Notes: generated by a model not told the origin, from the sequence alone. Positions 1-9,051 are shown, counted from the first letter of the stretch. The stretch is DNA of 64,000 nt from Azotimanducus sp963663145 (GCA_963663145.1 OY760134.1:2604001-2668000); one strand, 5' to 3'. Numbers and translations: made by a program.

Positions 1-847
1 ACAGCCAGAAGCAGAGCGCCGCATAGAGGCAGAGCGCGTCAAGATACGTATGCTCCGCAAGACTGAGGCGACGCACTTGCTCGTAACCGCCAATCAAGGC
101 TGATCGCCGCGCGGGGTCGGTCTCTCCCTGAGAATCCACCGCCCAGTCATTGAGCGCGACCGCCAGATCGAAGGCGAGCATCGTTCTCGACGCATGATGA
201 AAATCAATGACCGCTGCAAGTTGCTCGTCCTCAAAGAGCGCGTTGTCTCGAAAAAGGTCCCCATGCACCACGCCCTGCGCAAGCATCCGAACATCTGCCC
301 GTGACAGCAACGCCAATATCGTGGCCAACGCCTCGTCAAGCATCAGCCTCGCTTGCGAACTTAAGAGTCCCGCCACCTCTTGGGCACGCGCTCGAAGCCA
401 CCCGGCACCGCGCGGATGTGGGGTCGCAGAGTCCGAGAGCGGCTTGGCCACCAGGTGCATACGCCCCAAGAACGCGCCGATCTGCCTGCATTGTTCTGCT
501 GTGGGAACCTTGGGATGCATCCCAGGAAATCGCTTAACCACCATGGTGTTGCGGCCTTGACACGAAGTGATCGGATCTCCGTCTTTGGTGCGATAGGGTA
601 CGGGGACAGGCAGTCCGTTTGTCGCAAGCTGATCGAGAAGTCGCAACACGAATCGATCACTGGCAAGTTCCGATTCAAACAGTGTGACCACCAAGCGAGT
701 CTTCCCCGTGGCGGAGGTCGCCTCAACAAAGAAGTTCGAGTTTTCTATGCCTTGGGTAGCGTGCTCGATCTGGTTGACGTGATTGAAGCCATACTCCGAC
801 AGCAAGCGCTCCATGACCTCGGGAGCGACATCTGTATGAACCGCCAC
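1..847 (-). CDS. thrB: Homoserine kinase, type II (3' end outside window)
   Basis: ATP-dependent phosphorylation of L-homoserine in threonine synthesis; cytosolic. The protein has the aminoglycoside-phosphotransferase-like fold: the catalytic loop HGDLFRDN lies near residue 193 and a metal-binding VIDFHHAS about 20 residues later. About 282 residues are visible and the window edge cuts only the last few tens (the visible end, LYAALCFWL, matches the C-terminal helix of this family). I chose the GTG at 845-847, giving MAVHTDVAPEV; no in-frame ATG precedes the conserved start. It lies 12 bases after dsbA, so it is probably the third gene of a cytochrome c4-dsbA-thrB transcript. Confidence 0.9.
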   Translation of the reverse strand, partial: MAVHTDVAPEVMERLLSEYGFNHVNQIEHATQGIENSNFFVEATSATGKTRLVVTLFESELASDRFVLRLLDQLATNGLPVPVPYRTKDGDPITSCQGRNTMVVKRFPGMHPKVPTAEQCRQIGAFLGRMHLVAKPLSDSATPHPRGAGWLRARAQEVAGLLSSQARLMLDEALATILALLSRADVRMLAQGVVHGDLFRDNALFEDEQLAAVIDFHHASRTMLAFDLAVALNDWAVDSQGETDPARRSALIGGYEQVRRLSLAEHTYLDALCLYAALCFWL

Positions 848-859
848 GAGACTGCGCGG

Positions 860-1537
860 TCAATCGGCGCTGGCTGCCGCTCGTTCAGATCGCACCCGAT
901 CAATCAGGTACTGGGCAATCTCCAATTGCCTGGCACCGCCAAAATTCTCGGGTGGCGTGACCTTGTACTCGCCAGCCACAATCAAGGTCGGTACGGAAAC
1001 GATGCGGAATACTCGCGCGAGCGCGTCCGCCTGACGCACCTTGGTTTGCACACTGAAGGAATTGATCGCCTTCTCAAGCGCGTCGCCCTCAACATCCGCA
1101 TAGTCTTGGAACAGGCGCTTGAGAATGTCCATGCGCAGCACGTTGAGGTTACGCACCTGCAAGGCTTCAAACAGGGGCATATGTATGAGGTCAACCACAT
1201 CAAGCTGCTCGCTCGCGTAGTAGACCGCCGCGAGCATCTGATAGGGCCGACTGAAGGTGGCGGGAACGCGGCGCAGGCTCACATCTGTCGCCTGGCGAGC
1301 CATCCAGTCCGCAAGCGGACCCTCGAGATTCATGCAATGCGGACAACCGTAGGAGAACACTTCGATCACTTCGATGCTGTCCGGCGGGGTTTCCGAGGGG
1401 ATTGTCATGCGAACAAAATGAACGCCTTCCTGATAGGCGCCGCCTTCGGCCTGAAGGCCAAAGCCGGGCATGAGAAGGCAGAGCAAGGCCGCGACGAACG
1501 CCAAGGGCCGACAACTCTGTATTGTGACGCACCGCAT
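860..1537 (-). CDS. dsbA: Thiol:disulfide interchange protein DsbA
   Basis: Periplasmic oxidase that donates disulfide bonds to exported proteins and is reoxidised by DsbB, which is encoded nearby on the other strand (3.9-4.4 kb). The 225-residue product starts with a signal peptide (MRCVTIQSCRPLAFVAALLC), has the active-site CPHC at residues 65-68 and a cis-proline loop (SVPTLIV) near residue 190. A longer reading from 1612 would hide the signal peptide inside the protein, so the ATG at 1535-1537 is preferred. The gene follows cytochrome c4 by 28 bases, an arrangement common in gammaproteobacteria. Confidence 0.93.
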   Translation of the reverse strand: MRCVTIQSCRPLAFVAALLCLLMPGFGLQAEGGAYQEGVHFVRMTIPSETPPDSIEVIEVFSYGCPHCMNLEGPLADWMARQATDVSLRRVPATFSRPYQMLAAVYYASEQLDVVDLIHMPLFEALQVRNLNVLRMDILKRLFQDYADVEGDALEKAINSFSVQTKVRQADALARVFRIVSVPTLIVAGEYKVTPPENFGGARQLEIAQYLIDRVRSERAAASAD

Positions 1538-1565
1538 CTTATCTGCAAGCCATATGGCGAGGCCG

Positions 1566-2216
1566 CTAATAGACCCCGGAAACGTAATTCGCGACGGCTT
1601 CGATTTCGGCATCGGTCAGTTGATGGGCTGTTCCGCGCATCATGCCTCCCACGCGCTCATCGGTAGTGCGCAAGCCCTCTCTGTATGCCTTCAATTGGGC
1701 AATCAGGTAGGGTCTGGAGAGTCCTTTCAAAGACGGGAAACCGGCGGGATCATTGCCTATGCCGGTGGGTCCGTGACACGAGGTGCAGGCCGAGACCGAC
1801 TTCTCTGCAATGCCGGCCCTGTAAATCCGCTCACCCATTTCCAAGTTTTCCTCAAGCGACTGACCCTGCCGCGGGGGCAAAGAGGCATACCAAGCCGCTA
1901 TATTCAGAATGGTCTCATCGCTCATGCTGTCGAGCTGACCCGCCATGAGCGGAATCTCTCGCACTCCGGAACGAATGAGCAGCATCTGGTCGTACAGATA
2001 TTTGGTGCCTTGACCGGCGAGGCCCGGGTACTCGGGAAGCAGCGCGCTGCCGTCGGCTGCATGACAACCGAGACAGATGGCTGCCGCTTCCTCACCTGCT
2101 TGAAGATCGGCCGCAATGCCTTGGATAGGGATGAGCGCAGCGCTGAGCGTCGCTGCCAGCAAGAGCGCCTTGGATTGAAGACTCAAAGTGTGATGCACCT
2201 TACGATGAAGTGGCAT
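1566..2216 (-). CDS. Cytochrome c4, dihaem
   Basis: Periplasmic or membrane-attached dihaem cytochrome c that passes electrons to terminal oxidases. The 216-residue product has an N-terminal hydrophobic export segment (about residues 16-36), then two homologous haem domains: CLGCH at 48-52 and CTSCH at 144-148. Methionines that could serve as distal ligands follow each (MAGQLDSM and MMRGTAHQL). It is divergent from engB with only 47 bases between the two starts, the arrangement seen in many gammaproteobacteria. It is likely the first gene of the c4-dsbA-thrB run. Confidence 0.93.
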   Translation of the reverse strand: MPLHRKVHHTLSLQSKALLLAATLSAALIPIQGIAADLQAGEEAAAICLGCHAADGSALLPEYPGLAGQGTKYLYDQMLLIRSGVREIPLMAGQLDSMSDETILNIAAWYASLPPRQGQSLEENLEMGERIYRAGIAEKSVSACTSCHGPTGIGNDPAGFPSLKGLSRPYLIAQLKAYREGLRTTDERVGGMMRGTAHQLTDAEIEAVANYVSGVY

Positions 2217-2263
2217 TATAGCGGCTGCAAATTATCTCCTGCCGCTGGTGGCTCGATTCCCAA

Positions 2264-2866
2264 ATGAGCGATGTTCCCCTGTCAGCGCGGTTTCTCACCA
2301 GCGCTTCGAGCCTCGCTGACACTCCGCGCGATCACTTACCGGAAGTGGCCTTCGTGGGTCGCTCGAACGTCGGAAAGTCCAGTGTGCTCAACTGCATCAC
2401 CGGAGCGCGCAAGCTCGCCCGCACGAGTAAGACTCCCGGACGCACACAGTTGTTCAATTACTTTGACCTTGATGTCGGCGGCAGACTCGTTGATCTGCCG
2501 GGATACGGATACGCCAAGGTGCCCGCACGAATCTCCGCAGCTTGGCGTATCCGTATTTCCACCTATCTTGCCAAGCGTGCGCAGCTCGGCGGGCTGGTGC
2601 TGGTCATGGACGCGAGGCACCCGTTTCAAGACAAGGATGTCAACATGATCAGCGAGTGCGCAAGCGCCGAATTGCCCGTCCTCGCCCTGCTCAACAAGTC
2701 CGACAAGCTCTCAAAGAGCGCCAAGCTCAAGTGCCTCCATAAGAGCCGCGAGACACTCTTCGCTCTTCAGTATGGGGCAGATGACCTGATACTCTTCTCC
2801 GCACACACGGGAGAAGGGGCCGAAGCAGCGCGCAACTGGATCCTCGAGCGTCTAGAACCGGAATAA
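2264..2866 (+). CDS. engB: Ribosome biogenesis GTP-binding protein YihA/YsxC (EngB)
   Basis: Small essential GTPase that takes part in assembly of the large ribosomal subunit. The 200-residue product carries the ordered GTPase motifs: G1 GRSNVGKS at 32-39, a G2 threonine-containing TPGRTQ, G3 DLPGYG and G4 NKSD, with SAHTG near the end as G5. Length is usual for the family. The start ATG lies 47 bases from the divergent cytochrome c4 start, so the two promoters share that short region. Confidence 0.96.
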   Translation: MSDVPLSARFLTSASSLADTPRDHLPEVAFVGRSNVGKSSVLNCITGARKLARTSKTPGRTQLFNYFDLDVGGRLVDLPGYGYAKVPARISAAWRIRISTYLAKRAQLGGLVLVMDARHPFQDKDVNMISECASAELPVLALLNKSDKLSKSAKLKCLHKSRETLFALQYGADDLILFSAHTGEGAEAARNWILERLEPE

Positions 2867-2956
2867 CTCTCGCTGTAGAGGGAGTTGTTTCCCTTCACTT
2901 TGATCTTACCCCCCGAAGTCGTCCACAATTGCCGCACACACCTCAGGATCAACAGA

Positions 2957-3931
2957 TTGAAAGCACTGCTGTGCAAGGCCTATGGCCCGCCCGAGAGCCT
3001 CGTCATTGAGGAAGTTCCCGATCCCTCCCCGGCGCCCGGCGAAATGATTTGCGAAGTACGCTTCGCCGCATTCAACTATCCCGATGTCTTGCTGCTTGAA
3101 GGCAAGTACCAATTCAAACCAGAATTTCCCTTTTCGCCAGGCAGCGAATTTTCCGGGGTGGTCAGGGAAGTTGGCGAGGGGGTGACCGACTTCGCACCCG
3201 GCGACGAAGTGCTGGGCTATGCCCCAGGCGGCGCAATGCGCGAACTGGTCGCTGTGCCGGCGGCGAGCGCCTATCCGAAACCAAAGGGGCTGAGTTTTGA
3301 ACAAGCATCAGGCATTCTCACCACCTACGGCACCTCTTATTACGCGCTCGTCCAGCGCGCGGCGCTGAAAGTGGGTGAAACGCTGCTGGTCACTGGCGCA
3401 GCAGGAGGCGTCGGGGTCAGTGCCGTGCAAATCGGCAAGGCACTAGGCGCTCGGGTTATCGCGGCCGCCAGCTCGGACGAGAAACTTGAAGTGGCTCGCC
3501 AAGCCGGTGCAGACGAACTGGTCAACTATGCAAATGGCGAACTCAAGAAAGCAGTGAAGTCGCTCACGGGAGGCGAAGGCGCCAATGTCATTTACGACCC
3601 CGTCGGCGGAGACCTCTTCGATCAATGCATGCGCTGCATCGCTTGGGAGGGGCGCGTGCTCGTGATCGGATTTACGGCGGGCATTCCGAAGCTCCCCACC
3701 AATCTGGTGCTACTCAAGGGTTGCCAAGTGTTCGGCGTGTTTTACGGCAGTTGGTCGGGGCGCGACCCGCAAGCCGGGCACCACAATATGCTCGAAATCC
3801 TGCGCCTCATGGAGACCTCCCAGATCGAACCGATCATCGGTGCCTGCTACCCATTCGAAGACTTCGCTCCGGCGCTGCGCTGCCTCTCGGAACGCCGCGC
3901 CACCGGCAAGGTGCTGCTTCAAATTGCTTGA
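2957..3931 (+). CDS. NADPH:quinone oxidoreductase, zinc-independent MDR family
   Basis: Predicted soluble NAD(P)H-dependent oxidoreductase of the quinone-reductase branch of the medium-chain dehydrogenases. The 324-residue product has the GroES-like N-terminal domain, then a Rossmann domain with the nucleotide-binding signature around VTGAAGGVGVSAVQ. The structural-zinc cysteines of true alcohol dehydrogenases are not seen. The start is read as TTG at 2957-2959 (MKALLCKAYG), the usual family start, preceded by AGGA 8 bases upstream. An ATG-less extension back to 2885 adds residues without family resemblance. The physiological substrate cannot be told from sequence. Confidence 0.88.
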   Translation: MKALLCKAYGPPESLVIEEVPDPSPAPGEMICEVRFAAFNYPDVLLLEGKYQFKPEFPFSPGSEFSGVVREVGEGVTDFAPGDEVLGYAPGGAMRELVAVPAASAYPKPKGLSFEQASGILTTYGTSYYALVQRAALKVGETLLVTGAAGGVGVSAVQIGKALGARVIAAASSDEKLEVARQAGADELVNYANGELKKAVKSLTGGEGANVIYDPVGGDLFDQCMRCIAWEGRVLVIGFTAGIPKLPTNLVLLKGCQVFGVFYGSWSGRDPQAGHHNMLEILRLMETSQIEPIIGACYPFEDFAPALRCLSERRATGKVLLQIA

Positions 3932-4421
3932 ACGCTTGCACCGCATAGGGCCGCGCGAGCACATGCTCGCGATGTTGCTCGGCTCGGCATTCATGCTGAC
4001 TTCGGCCGAGGTCTTCATGCATGTGCAATTCATGCAGCCCTGCCTACTCTGCGTGTCCCAGCAGTTGGCTTTCTTCGCGGTCGGGCTGGTGGCCGCGATC
4101 GCGCTGGTGGTCAAGCCAAGGCGACTCGCCTTCCCGGTGCTCACTGGACTGTGTTCACTTGGCGGCGCAGCGCTTGCCATTCGTCAACTTTGGTTGCAGA
4201 GCCTGCCTGAGGGCGAGGTGCCCGCCTGTGGCGCGAGCTTCGAGTATCTGGTTGATGTCTTGCCCTTGAGCGAACTCATCGCAGCCATGCTCTCTGGAAC
4301 CGGAGAATGCGCCGAAGTGGATTGGGCCTTTCTTGGCCTTTCCATGGCCGGCTGGGCACTCGTTGCGTTTCTTGCCTTCCTAGCGATTTCAGCTCTGTGC
4401 CTGCGGGCATCGCGGTCATGA
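3924..4421 (+). CDS. dsbB: Disulfide bond formation protein B (DsbB)
   Basis: Inner-membrane protein that reoxidises DsbA and passes the electrons to quinone. The 165-residue product has four predicted membrane helices and both redox pairs: CLLC at residues 40-43 and a second pair at Cys102 and Cys129, nearly the positions of Escherichia coli DsbB (41/44, 104/130). Start is uncertain: the TTG at 3924 gives the usual length and overlaps the end of the upstream oxidoreductase by 8 bases; the ATG at 3963 would remove the first 13 residues. The stop overlaps the hemB start (ATGA), so the two are translationally coupled. Confidence 0.93.
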   Translation: MLERLHRIGPREHMLAMLLGSAFMLTSAEVFMHVQFMQPCLLCVSQQLAFFAVGLVAAIALVVKPRRLAFPVLTGLCSLGGAALAIRQLWLQSLPEGEVPACGASFEYLVDVLPLSELIAAMLSGTGECAEVDWAFLGLSMAGWALVAFLAFLAISALCLRASRS

Positions 4422-5407
4422 CCGGTCGCTATCCTCAGCGGCGCATGCGCCGCAATCGGCGCAGCGAATGGCTTCGCGGTCTGGTTCGCGAAACTGAACT
4501 CAAAGCAAGCGATGTCATCTACCCGGTGTTCGTCATGGAAGGCACGAACACGCGCGTCCCTATCGCCAGCATGCCGGGCATTGATCGACGATCAATCGAC
4601 CTGTTGGTGAAGGACGCGGAAGAATGGCTCGAACTCGGTATTCCTTGCATTGCCCTCTTTCCTCATGTTGACTCGTCTCTGAAGACGGCGGATGGCAAAG
4701 AAGCGTTGAATCCCGAAGGCTTGATCCCGCAAGCTGTGCGCGCGCTCAAGAGGGCGCTGCCAAGCCTCGGCATCATCACGGATGCGGCGCTCGATCCCTA
4801 TACCACGCACGGGCAGGACGGGTTGGTGGATTCCGAAGGACGGGTGCTCAATGATGAGACGATCGATGTGCTCTGTCAGCAGTCCTTGGTGAACGCCGAG
4901 GCGGGCACCGATATCATCGCGCCGTCGGACATGATGGACGGGCGCGTGGGCGCCATCCGCAATGCGCTCGACCAGGAGAACCACTCCACGACCGGGATCA
5001 TGGCCTACTCGGCGAAGTACGCCTCCGGATACTACGGCCCATTCCGCGAGGCGGTGGGGTCTTCCACCGCCCTCGGCAGCGGAGACAAGAAAACCTATCA
5101 GATGGACCCGGCCAACAGCGATGAAGCCTTGAGAGAAATTGAACTCGACCTAGCCGAAGGTGCGGATTCGGTCATGATCAAGCCGGCCATGCCCTACCTT
5201 GATGTGATCCGGCGGGTCAAATCCACCTTCATGGCACCCACTTTTGCCTATCAAGTCAGTGGTGAATACGCCATGCACATGGCGGCCATCGAGCATGGTT
5301 GGCTTGATGAGCGCGTGATTCTCGAATCGGTGCTCGCGATTCGACGTGCTGGCGCGGATGGTGTGCTAACCTATTTCGCTGAAAAACTCGCCAAGGCATT
5401 GGAGTGA
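4418..5407 (+). CDS. hemB: Delta-aminolevulinic acid dehydratase (porphobilinogen synthase)
   Basis: Condenses two 5-aminolevulinate molecules to porphobilinogen, the first common step of tetrapyrrole synthesis; cytosolic homo-octamer. The 329-residue product has both active-site lysines, in MAYSAKYASGYYGPF and in SVMIKPAMPYLD. The N-terminal YPQRRMRRNRRSEWLR arm is typical of the family. A longer frame back to 4307 would run inside dsbB, so the ATG at 4418, overlapping the dsbB stop as ATGA, is used. Supply of haem fits the neighbouring cytochrome c4 gene. Confidence 0.97.
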   Translation: MTGRYPQRRMRRNRRSEWLRGLVRETELKASDVIYPVFVMEGTNTRVPIASMPGIDRRSIDLLVKDAEEWLELGIPCIALFPHVDSSLKTADGKEALNPEGLIPQAVRALKRALPSLGIITDAALDPYTTHGQDGLVDSEGRVLNDETIDVLCQQSLVNAEAGTDIIAPSDMMDGRVGAIRNALDQENHSTTGIMAYSAKYASGYYGPFREAVGSSTALGSGDKKTYQMDPANSDEALREIELDLAEGADSVMIKPAMPYLDVIRRVKSTFMAPTFAYQVSGEYAMHMAAIEHGWLDERVILESVLAIRRAGADGVLTYFAEKLAKALE

Positions 5408-5414
5408 TCAACGC

Positions 5415-5777
5415 ATGAGCCAATCAGACAACTCGCCAATCGTTCACGTCACGGACGACACCTTCGATGATGAGGTGCGCAATTCGGACCGTCCCGTTCT
5501 GCTCGACTTCTGGGCCGAGTGGTGCGGACCCTGCAAGATGATCGCGCCGATCATCGACGAGATCGCTCAAGAATATGAGGGCAGCGTCAAGGTCTGCAAG
5601 CTGGATATAGATGCGAGCCCCAACACGCCTCGAAAGTACGGAGTGCGCGGCATTCCTACCTTGATGCTGTTCAAGGACGGCGAAATAGATTCCACTCGAG
5701 TGGGCGCACTTTCAAAGTCGCAGCTCAAGGCGTTCCTCGACAGCAACGTCGACCAACCAGCATCCCAGGCACAGTAG
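5415..5777 (+). CDS. trxA: Thioredoxin
   Basis: General cytosolic dithiol reductant. The 120-residue product has the classical active site WCGPC with cysteines 37 and 40, the buried aspartate before it (LLDFWAEWC) and the cis-proline in GIPTLMLF. Length is slightly over the usual 105-110 because of short N- and C-terminal extensions. It starts 7 bases after hemB stops, so the two are probably cotranscribed. Confidence 0.95.
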   Translation: MSQSDNSPIVHVTDDTFDDEVRNSDRPVLLDFWAEWCGPCKMIAPIIDEIAQEYEGSVKVCKLDIDASPNTPRKYGVRGIPTLMLFKDGEIDSTRVGALSKSQLKAFLDSNVDQPASQAQ

Positions 5778-5807
5778 CAGTAGCGCCCGGATGGTTCAGA
5801 GAGCGCT

Positions 5808-6047
5808 GTGAGCCTCGACAAGCACACTTCAGATCAAGTCAAACACATCATTCGCGAACTCGCAGAAGAGCGTGATTCGTCTATGCGTCCGGGCGACGTG
5901 CTGACCCGCCTACGCGAACTCGGCCGTCCCTTGGGCGCTTGGAATATCCGCGCCGAATTCACCCGCTTGACGCAACAAGGCTTCCTAGAATTCGATGCCG
6001 AATCAGCCTCTTGGCGCCTCGCTGAAGGAGACGCCGCAAGCGAATAA
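5808..6047 (+). CDS. Small hypothetical protein, possible winged-helix fold
   Basis: A 79-residue product that I do not recognise as a named family. It is predicted mostly helical with a pattern (LRELGRPLGAWNIRAEFTRLTQQGFLEFDAESASWRLA) that resembles a small winged-helix domain: two helices and a short beta wing. The start is GTG at 5808; the ATG at 5791 runs into a stop after six codons. It follows trxA by 30 bases in the same direction and ends 34 bases before the convergent aldehyde dehydrogenase. A DNA- or RNA-binding role is only inference. Confidence 0.6.
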   Translation: MSLDKHTSDQVKHIIRELAEERDSSMRPGDVLTRLRELGRPLGAWNIRAEFTRLTQQGFLEFDAESASWRLAEGDAASE

Positions 6048-6081
6048 GGACCCCCTTGAATGGGAGTTTTGTCTTAGTGCC

Positions 6082-7509
6082 TCAGGCGTTGTGGCCCAGA
6101 AGCGCCTTGGTTTCCAAGTACTCTTCGATGCCAAACTCGCCGAGTTCTCGGCCGTTGCCGGATTGTTTGTAGCCGCCGAAGGGTGCGTTGATGTCGAATC
6201 CGGCTTCGTTGATGGTCACCTGGCCCGCACGTACCTGTCGCGCAACACGATTGGCGCGCTCTTGATCGCCTGACCAGACGCAGCCTGCCAGCCCATAGAC
6301 GGTGTCGTTGGCAATCGCTACGGCTTCGGCTTCGTCCTCGTAGGGAATGATCGATAGAACCGGCCCGAATATCTCTTCCTTCGCGATGGACATGTCATTC
6401 GAGACATCCGCAAACACGGTCGGCTTCACGAAATAGCCCTTATCCACGCCTTCCGGCCGCTCAGCGCCGCCCGTCACCAAGGTGGCGCCCTCTTCGACCC
6501 CCTTCACGATCAAATCCTTGACCTTCTCCCACTGTGCGCTGTGCACAATAGGACCGTGGGTTGATGTCTGCCCCAAGGGGTCGCCAAACTGAAGGCTCTC
6601 AGCCGTCTGCTTGGCGATGCCGGCAGCCTCTTCCTGACGCGACCTCGGCACCAACATGCGTGTAGGCGCGGAGCAGGTTTGTCCGGAGTTGAGGTAGCAG
6701 GCTTGCACCCCCGCGGATACCGCCGTATCGAAGTCGGCATCATCAAGAATAATGTTGGCGGACTTGCCACCAAGTTCTTGCGTCACCCGTTTGACCGTCC
6801 GCGCGCCAAGCTCCGCGACGCGCTTTCCGGCGCGCGTCGAACCGGTGAAGGAGACCATATCGACCTCGGGGTGGGCAGCGATCGCTTCGCCAACCACCGG
6901 CCCGTAGCCGTTCACCAGATTGAACACCCCCGCCGGGACATCGGCTTCGCGCATAAGTTCCGCCAGCATGAAGGAGCAGAGCGGCGACATCTCCGAGGGC
7001 TTGAGCACCATGGTGCAGCCGGCCGCCATGGCCGGTGCCACCTTGGCGACCACTTGGTGCAATGGAAAGTTCCAAGGCGTGATGAACCCACACACACCTA
7101 TGGGCTCCTTGACAATCTGAGTCGGACCGCGAGACGTCTCCCACTCGTATTCCCGTGCGATGCGGGCATAGTTGCCGAAGTTCGCCATGGGCATGCCCAC
7201 CTGGATGGCCCCGGAAAGTTTGAGCGGCATACCCATTTCCGAGGTGATGGTCGCGGCGAAGTCCGCTGCGCGTTCGCGCAAAAGCCCTCCAATCTTCTCC
7301 AGATACCCGGCCCGTTCGTCGGCGGACTTTGCCGACCAACTTGGAAATGCCTCGCGTGCGGCCTTCACGGCGGCATCGACATCTTCCGCCACGCCAAGCG
7401 GTACCCGACCGCAGGTTTGTTCCGTCGCCGGATTGATCACATCGAGCATCTCGTTTCCGGCCGGTGATACCCATTGGCCACCAATGTAGAAGTGTTCAAA
7501 AGTTCTCAC
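6082..7509 (-). CDS. Aldehyde dehydrogenase family protein
   Basis: NAD(P)-dependent oxidation of an aldehyde to the acid; cytosolic. The 475-residue product has the family signature residues in order: the cofactor-site FITPWNFPLHQ, the general-base glutamate in TQELGGKSAN, the catalytic cysteine in NSGQTCSAPT and the EEIFGPVLS segment. GTG at 7507-7509 (MRTFEHFYIGG) is chosen because an AGGAA lies upstream and the family usually starts with a FYIGGxWV-like strand; a longer frame to 7560 is unlikely. The gene is isolated in orientation between trxA and xseB. The substrate is not predictable. Confidence 0.92.
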   Translation of the reverse strand: MRTFEHFYIGGQWVSPAGNEMLDVINPATEQTCGRVPLGVAEDVDAAVKAAREAFPSWSAKSADERAGYLEKIGGLLRERAADFAATITSEMGMPLKLSGAIQVGMPMANFGNYARIAREYEWETSRGPTQIVKEPIGVCGFITPWNFPLHQVVAKVAPAMAAGCTMVLKPSEMSPLCSFMLAELMREADVPAGVFNLVNGYGPVVGEAIAAHPEVDMVSFTGSTRAGKRVAELGARTVKRVTQELGGKSANIILDDADFDTAVSAGVQACYLNSGQTCSAPTRMLVPRSRQEEAAGIAKQTAESLQFGDPLGQTSTHGPIVHSAQWEKVKDLIVKGVEEGATLVTGGAERPEGVDKGYFVKPTVFADVSNDMSIAKEEIFGPVLSIIPYEDEAEAVAIANDTVYGLAGCVWSGDQERANRVARQVRAGQVTINEAGFDINAPFGGYKQSGNGRELGEFGIEEYLETKALLGHNA

Positions 7510-7588
7510 GATGAAGAAATTCCTGTTTGATGCAATGCGAAAAGCTGCGTACTCTATCACCCTCTAGCTCGATAGCGTACAGTTCGAA

Positions 7589-7849
7589 ATGCCAGAAACC
7601 AGCGGCCCAGCCCAGTTCGAGTCCTCGCTTGCGGAACTGGAGCGCCTCGTAAAGCAAATGGAACAGGGCGACATGACGCTTGAGGAATCTCTGGCCGCCT
7701 ACGAACGCGGGGTGGAACTCAGCAGACAGTGCCAAGAAGCCCTGCGAAAAGCCGAATTGCGCATTCAGGAACTCAAACCAGGCGCTTCCCAACAAGACGC
7801 CACGCTGGAAACATTCCAACTCGATGCCGATGACGACACCACCTCTTGA
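7589..7849 (+). CDS. xseB: Exodeoxyribonuclease VII small subunit
   Basis: Small subunit that binds several-to-one to XseA to form the bidirectional single-strand exonuclease VII. The 86-residue product has the family's two-helix hairpin with FESSLAELERLVKQMEQG and MTLEESLAAYERGVELSR. Its end overlaps the ispA start by 20 bases, the usual xseB-ispA coupling in gammaproteobacteria. Confidence 0.95.
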   Translation: MPETSGPAQFESSLAELERLVKQMEQGDMTLEESLAAYERGVELSRQCQEALRKAELRIQELKPGASQQDATLETFQLDADDDTTS

Positions 7850-8711
7850 AGATCTGCGCCAAGAGGTGAACCAAGCACTCGGTGCGCATATCGCAAGCCT
7901 GCCTGCGGGTCGGCTCGTCGATGCCATGGGCTACGCCCTGCTCGGCAGTGGAAAGCGCTTGCGTCCGCTGCTCTGCATGGCCGCCTGCATAGATTCTGGG
8001 GGCGCTCGCGAAACCGCCCTTTCCCCCGCCTGCGCGGCGGAAATGATCCACAGCTATTCGCTTGCGCACGATGACCTACCCTGTATGGACGATGATGATG
8101 AGCGCCGCGGCAGCCCAAGCTTGCACAAGGCATTTGACGAAGCCACAGCCCTACTCGCGGGCGATGCCCTGCAAACGCTCGCATTTCGCACCCTTGCCGA
8201 TTGTCCGGGGGTTTCGGACGAAGTTCGGGTGCGAATGCTGAAGGAACTTTCCGACGCAGGTGGTGCCGCCGGCATGGCAGGCGGGCAAATGCTTGATCTG
8301 CTCTGTGATGATGTCGCCACGCGAGACCTCGCACACTTAAAGAATACCCAAGCCATGAAGACCGGTGCCCTGTTCCGCGCCGCGCTTCGTTTGGGTCTCG
8401 TGAGTGCGAACCGCGACATACATCTTCTCGATGCGTTCGCGTCCTCTTTCGGTTTGGCGTTTCAGGCCGCCGATGACCTGCGCGACTGCCTAGGCGAACG
8501 AGAAGTGCTCGGCAAGCCGCCAGGGTCCGATCTTCGACACAACAAACTCACTTGGGTGAGTCTCATCGGCATCGAGGAAGCGCAAGCCGCACTCGCGAAG
8601 CTGCGTCTGTCTTGCAAGGACGAGCTACGCCATGCCGATTTCGAACCCGTTCTGCTCGCACAAGTCACCCAATTGGCGCTCGGCACGGACGACTTGCTTG
8701 GGATAAGCTAG
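7830..8711 (+). CDS. ispA: Farnesyl diphosphate synthase (polyprenyl synthetase)
   Basis: Condenses isopentenyl diphosphate with dimethylallyl/geranyl diphosphate to make the C15 precursor of quinones, carrier lipids and possible triterpenes. The 293-residue product carries the first aspartate-rich motif DDLPCMD at 81-87 and the second in FQAADDLRD near residue 215; GSGKRLRP binds the diphosphate. The start at 7830 (MTTPPLEDL) lies inside the xseB end. The familiar third gene dxs is not present: gatC begins on the last base of the ispA stop. Confidence 0.95.
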   Translation: MTTPPLEDLRQEVNQALGAHIASLPAGRLVDAMGYALLGSGKRLRPLLCMAACIDSGGARETALSPACAAEMIHSYSLAHDDLPCMDDDDERRGSPSLHKAFDEATALLAGDALQTLAFRTLADCPGVSDEVRVRMLKELSDAGGAAGMAGGQMLDLLCDDVATRDLAHLKNTQAMKTGALFRAALRLGLVSANRDIHLLDAFASSFGLAFQAADDLRDCLGEREVLGKPPGSDLRHNKLTWVSLIGIEEAQAALAKLRLSCKDELRHADFEPVLLAQVTQLALGTDDLLGIS

Positions 8712-9043
8712 TGTGTTTGGTCGCGCACTCCAAGAAGGGACAAGCTATCCGAGAGACCGCACAGAAAGAACTCGATATCGCCTATCTTTCCCGCCTCGCG
8801 GCGCTTCACTTCAAGGGCGCGGAACTGGAGCGGGCACGGGACGACATCACCCGCATTATCGACATGATCGACACCATGCGTGCGGTCGACACCGAGGCTG
8901 TCGAAGCGCTCGCGCACCCGGCTGATACGGGACAAAGACTGCGACCAGACGAGATATCGGAACATCCGGACCCAGAGCGCTTGCAGTCCGGAGCCCCATC
9001 GGCGCGAGAAGGGTTTTATCTGGTGCCACGCGTCGTCGAATAG
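8711..9043 (+). CDS. gatC: Asp-tRNA(Asn)/Glu-tRNA(Gln) amidotransferase subunit C
   Basis: Small helical subunit that holds GatA and GatB together in the tRNA-dependent amidotransferase. The 110-residue reading has the family pattern ELDIAYLSRLAALHF, a middle DMIDTMRAVDTEAVE segment and the C-terminal REGFYLVPRVVE. The GTG at 8711-8713 overlaps the ispA stop by one base; the family start would be expected about 15 residues later, so the true start is uncertain. It leads directly into gatA with 8 bases between. Confidence 0.88.
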   Translation: MCLVAHSKKGQAIRETAQKELDIAYLSRLAALHFKGAELERARDDITRIIDMIDTMRAVDTEAVEALAHPADTGQRLRPDEISEHPDPERLQSGAPSAREGFYLVPRVVE

Positions 9044-9051
9044 TCTCCAAC

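Noticed and set aside
380..1666. Long plus-strand open frame opposite dsbA and thrB
   Set aside because: It lies antisense to two well-recognised genes and its protein has no family pattern; high GC favours such antisense openings.
6679..7467. Plus-strand open frame opposite the aldehyde dehydrogenase
   Set aside because: Mirror of the dehydrogenase reading; composition is Arg/His-rich as expected for a shadow.
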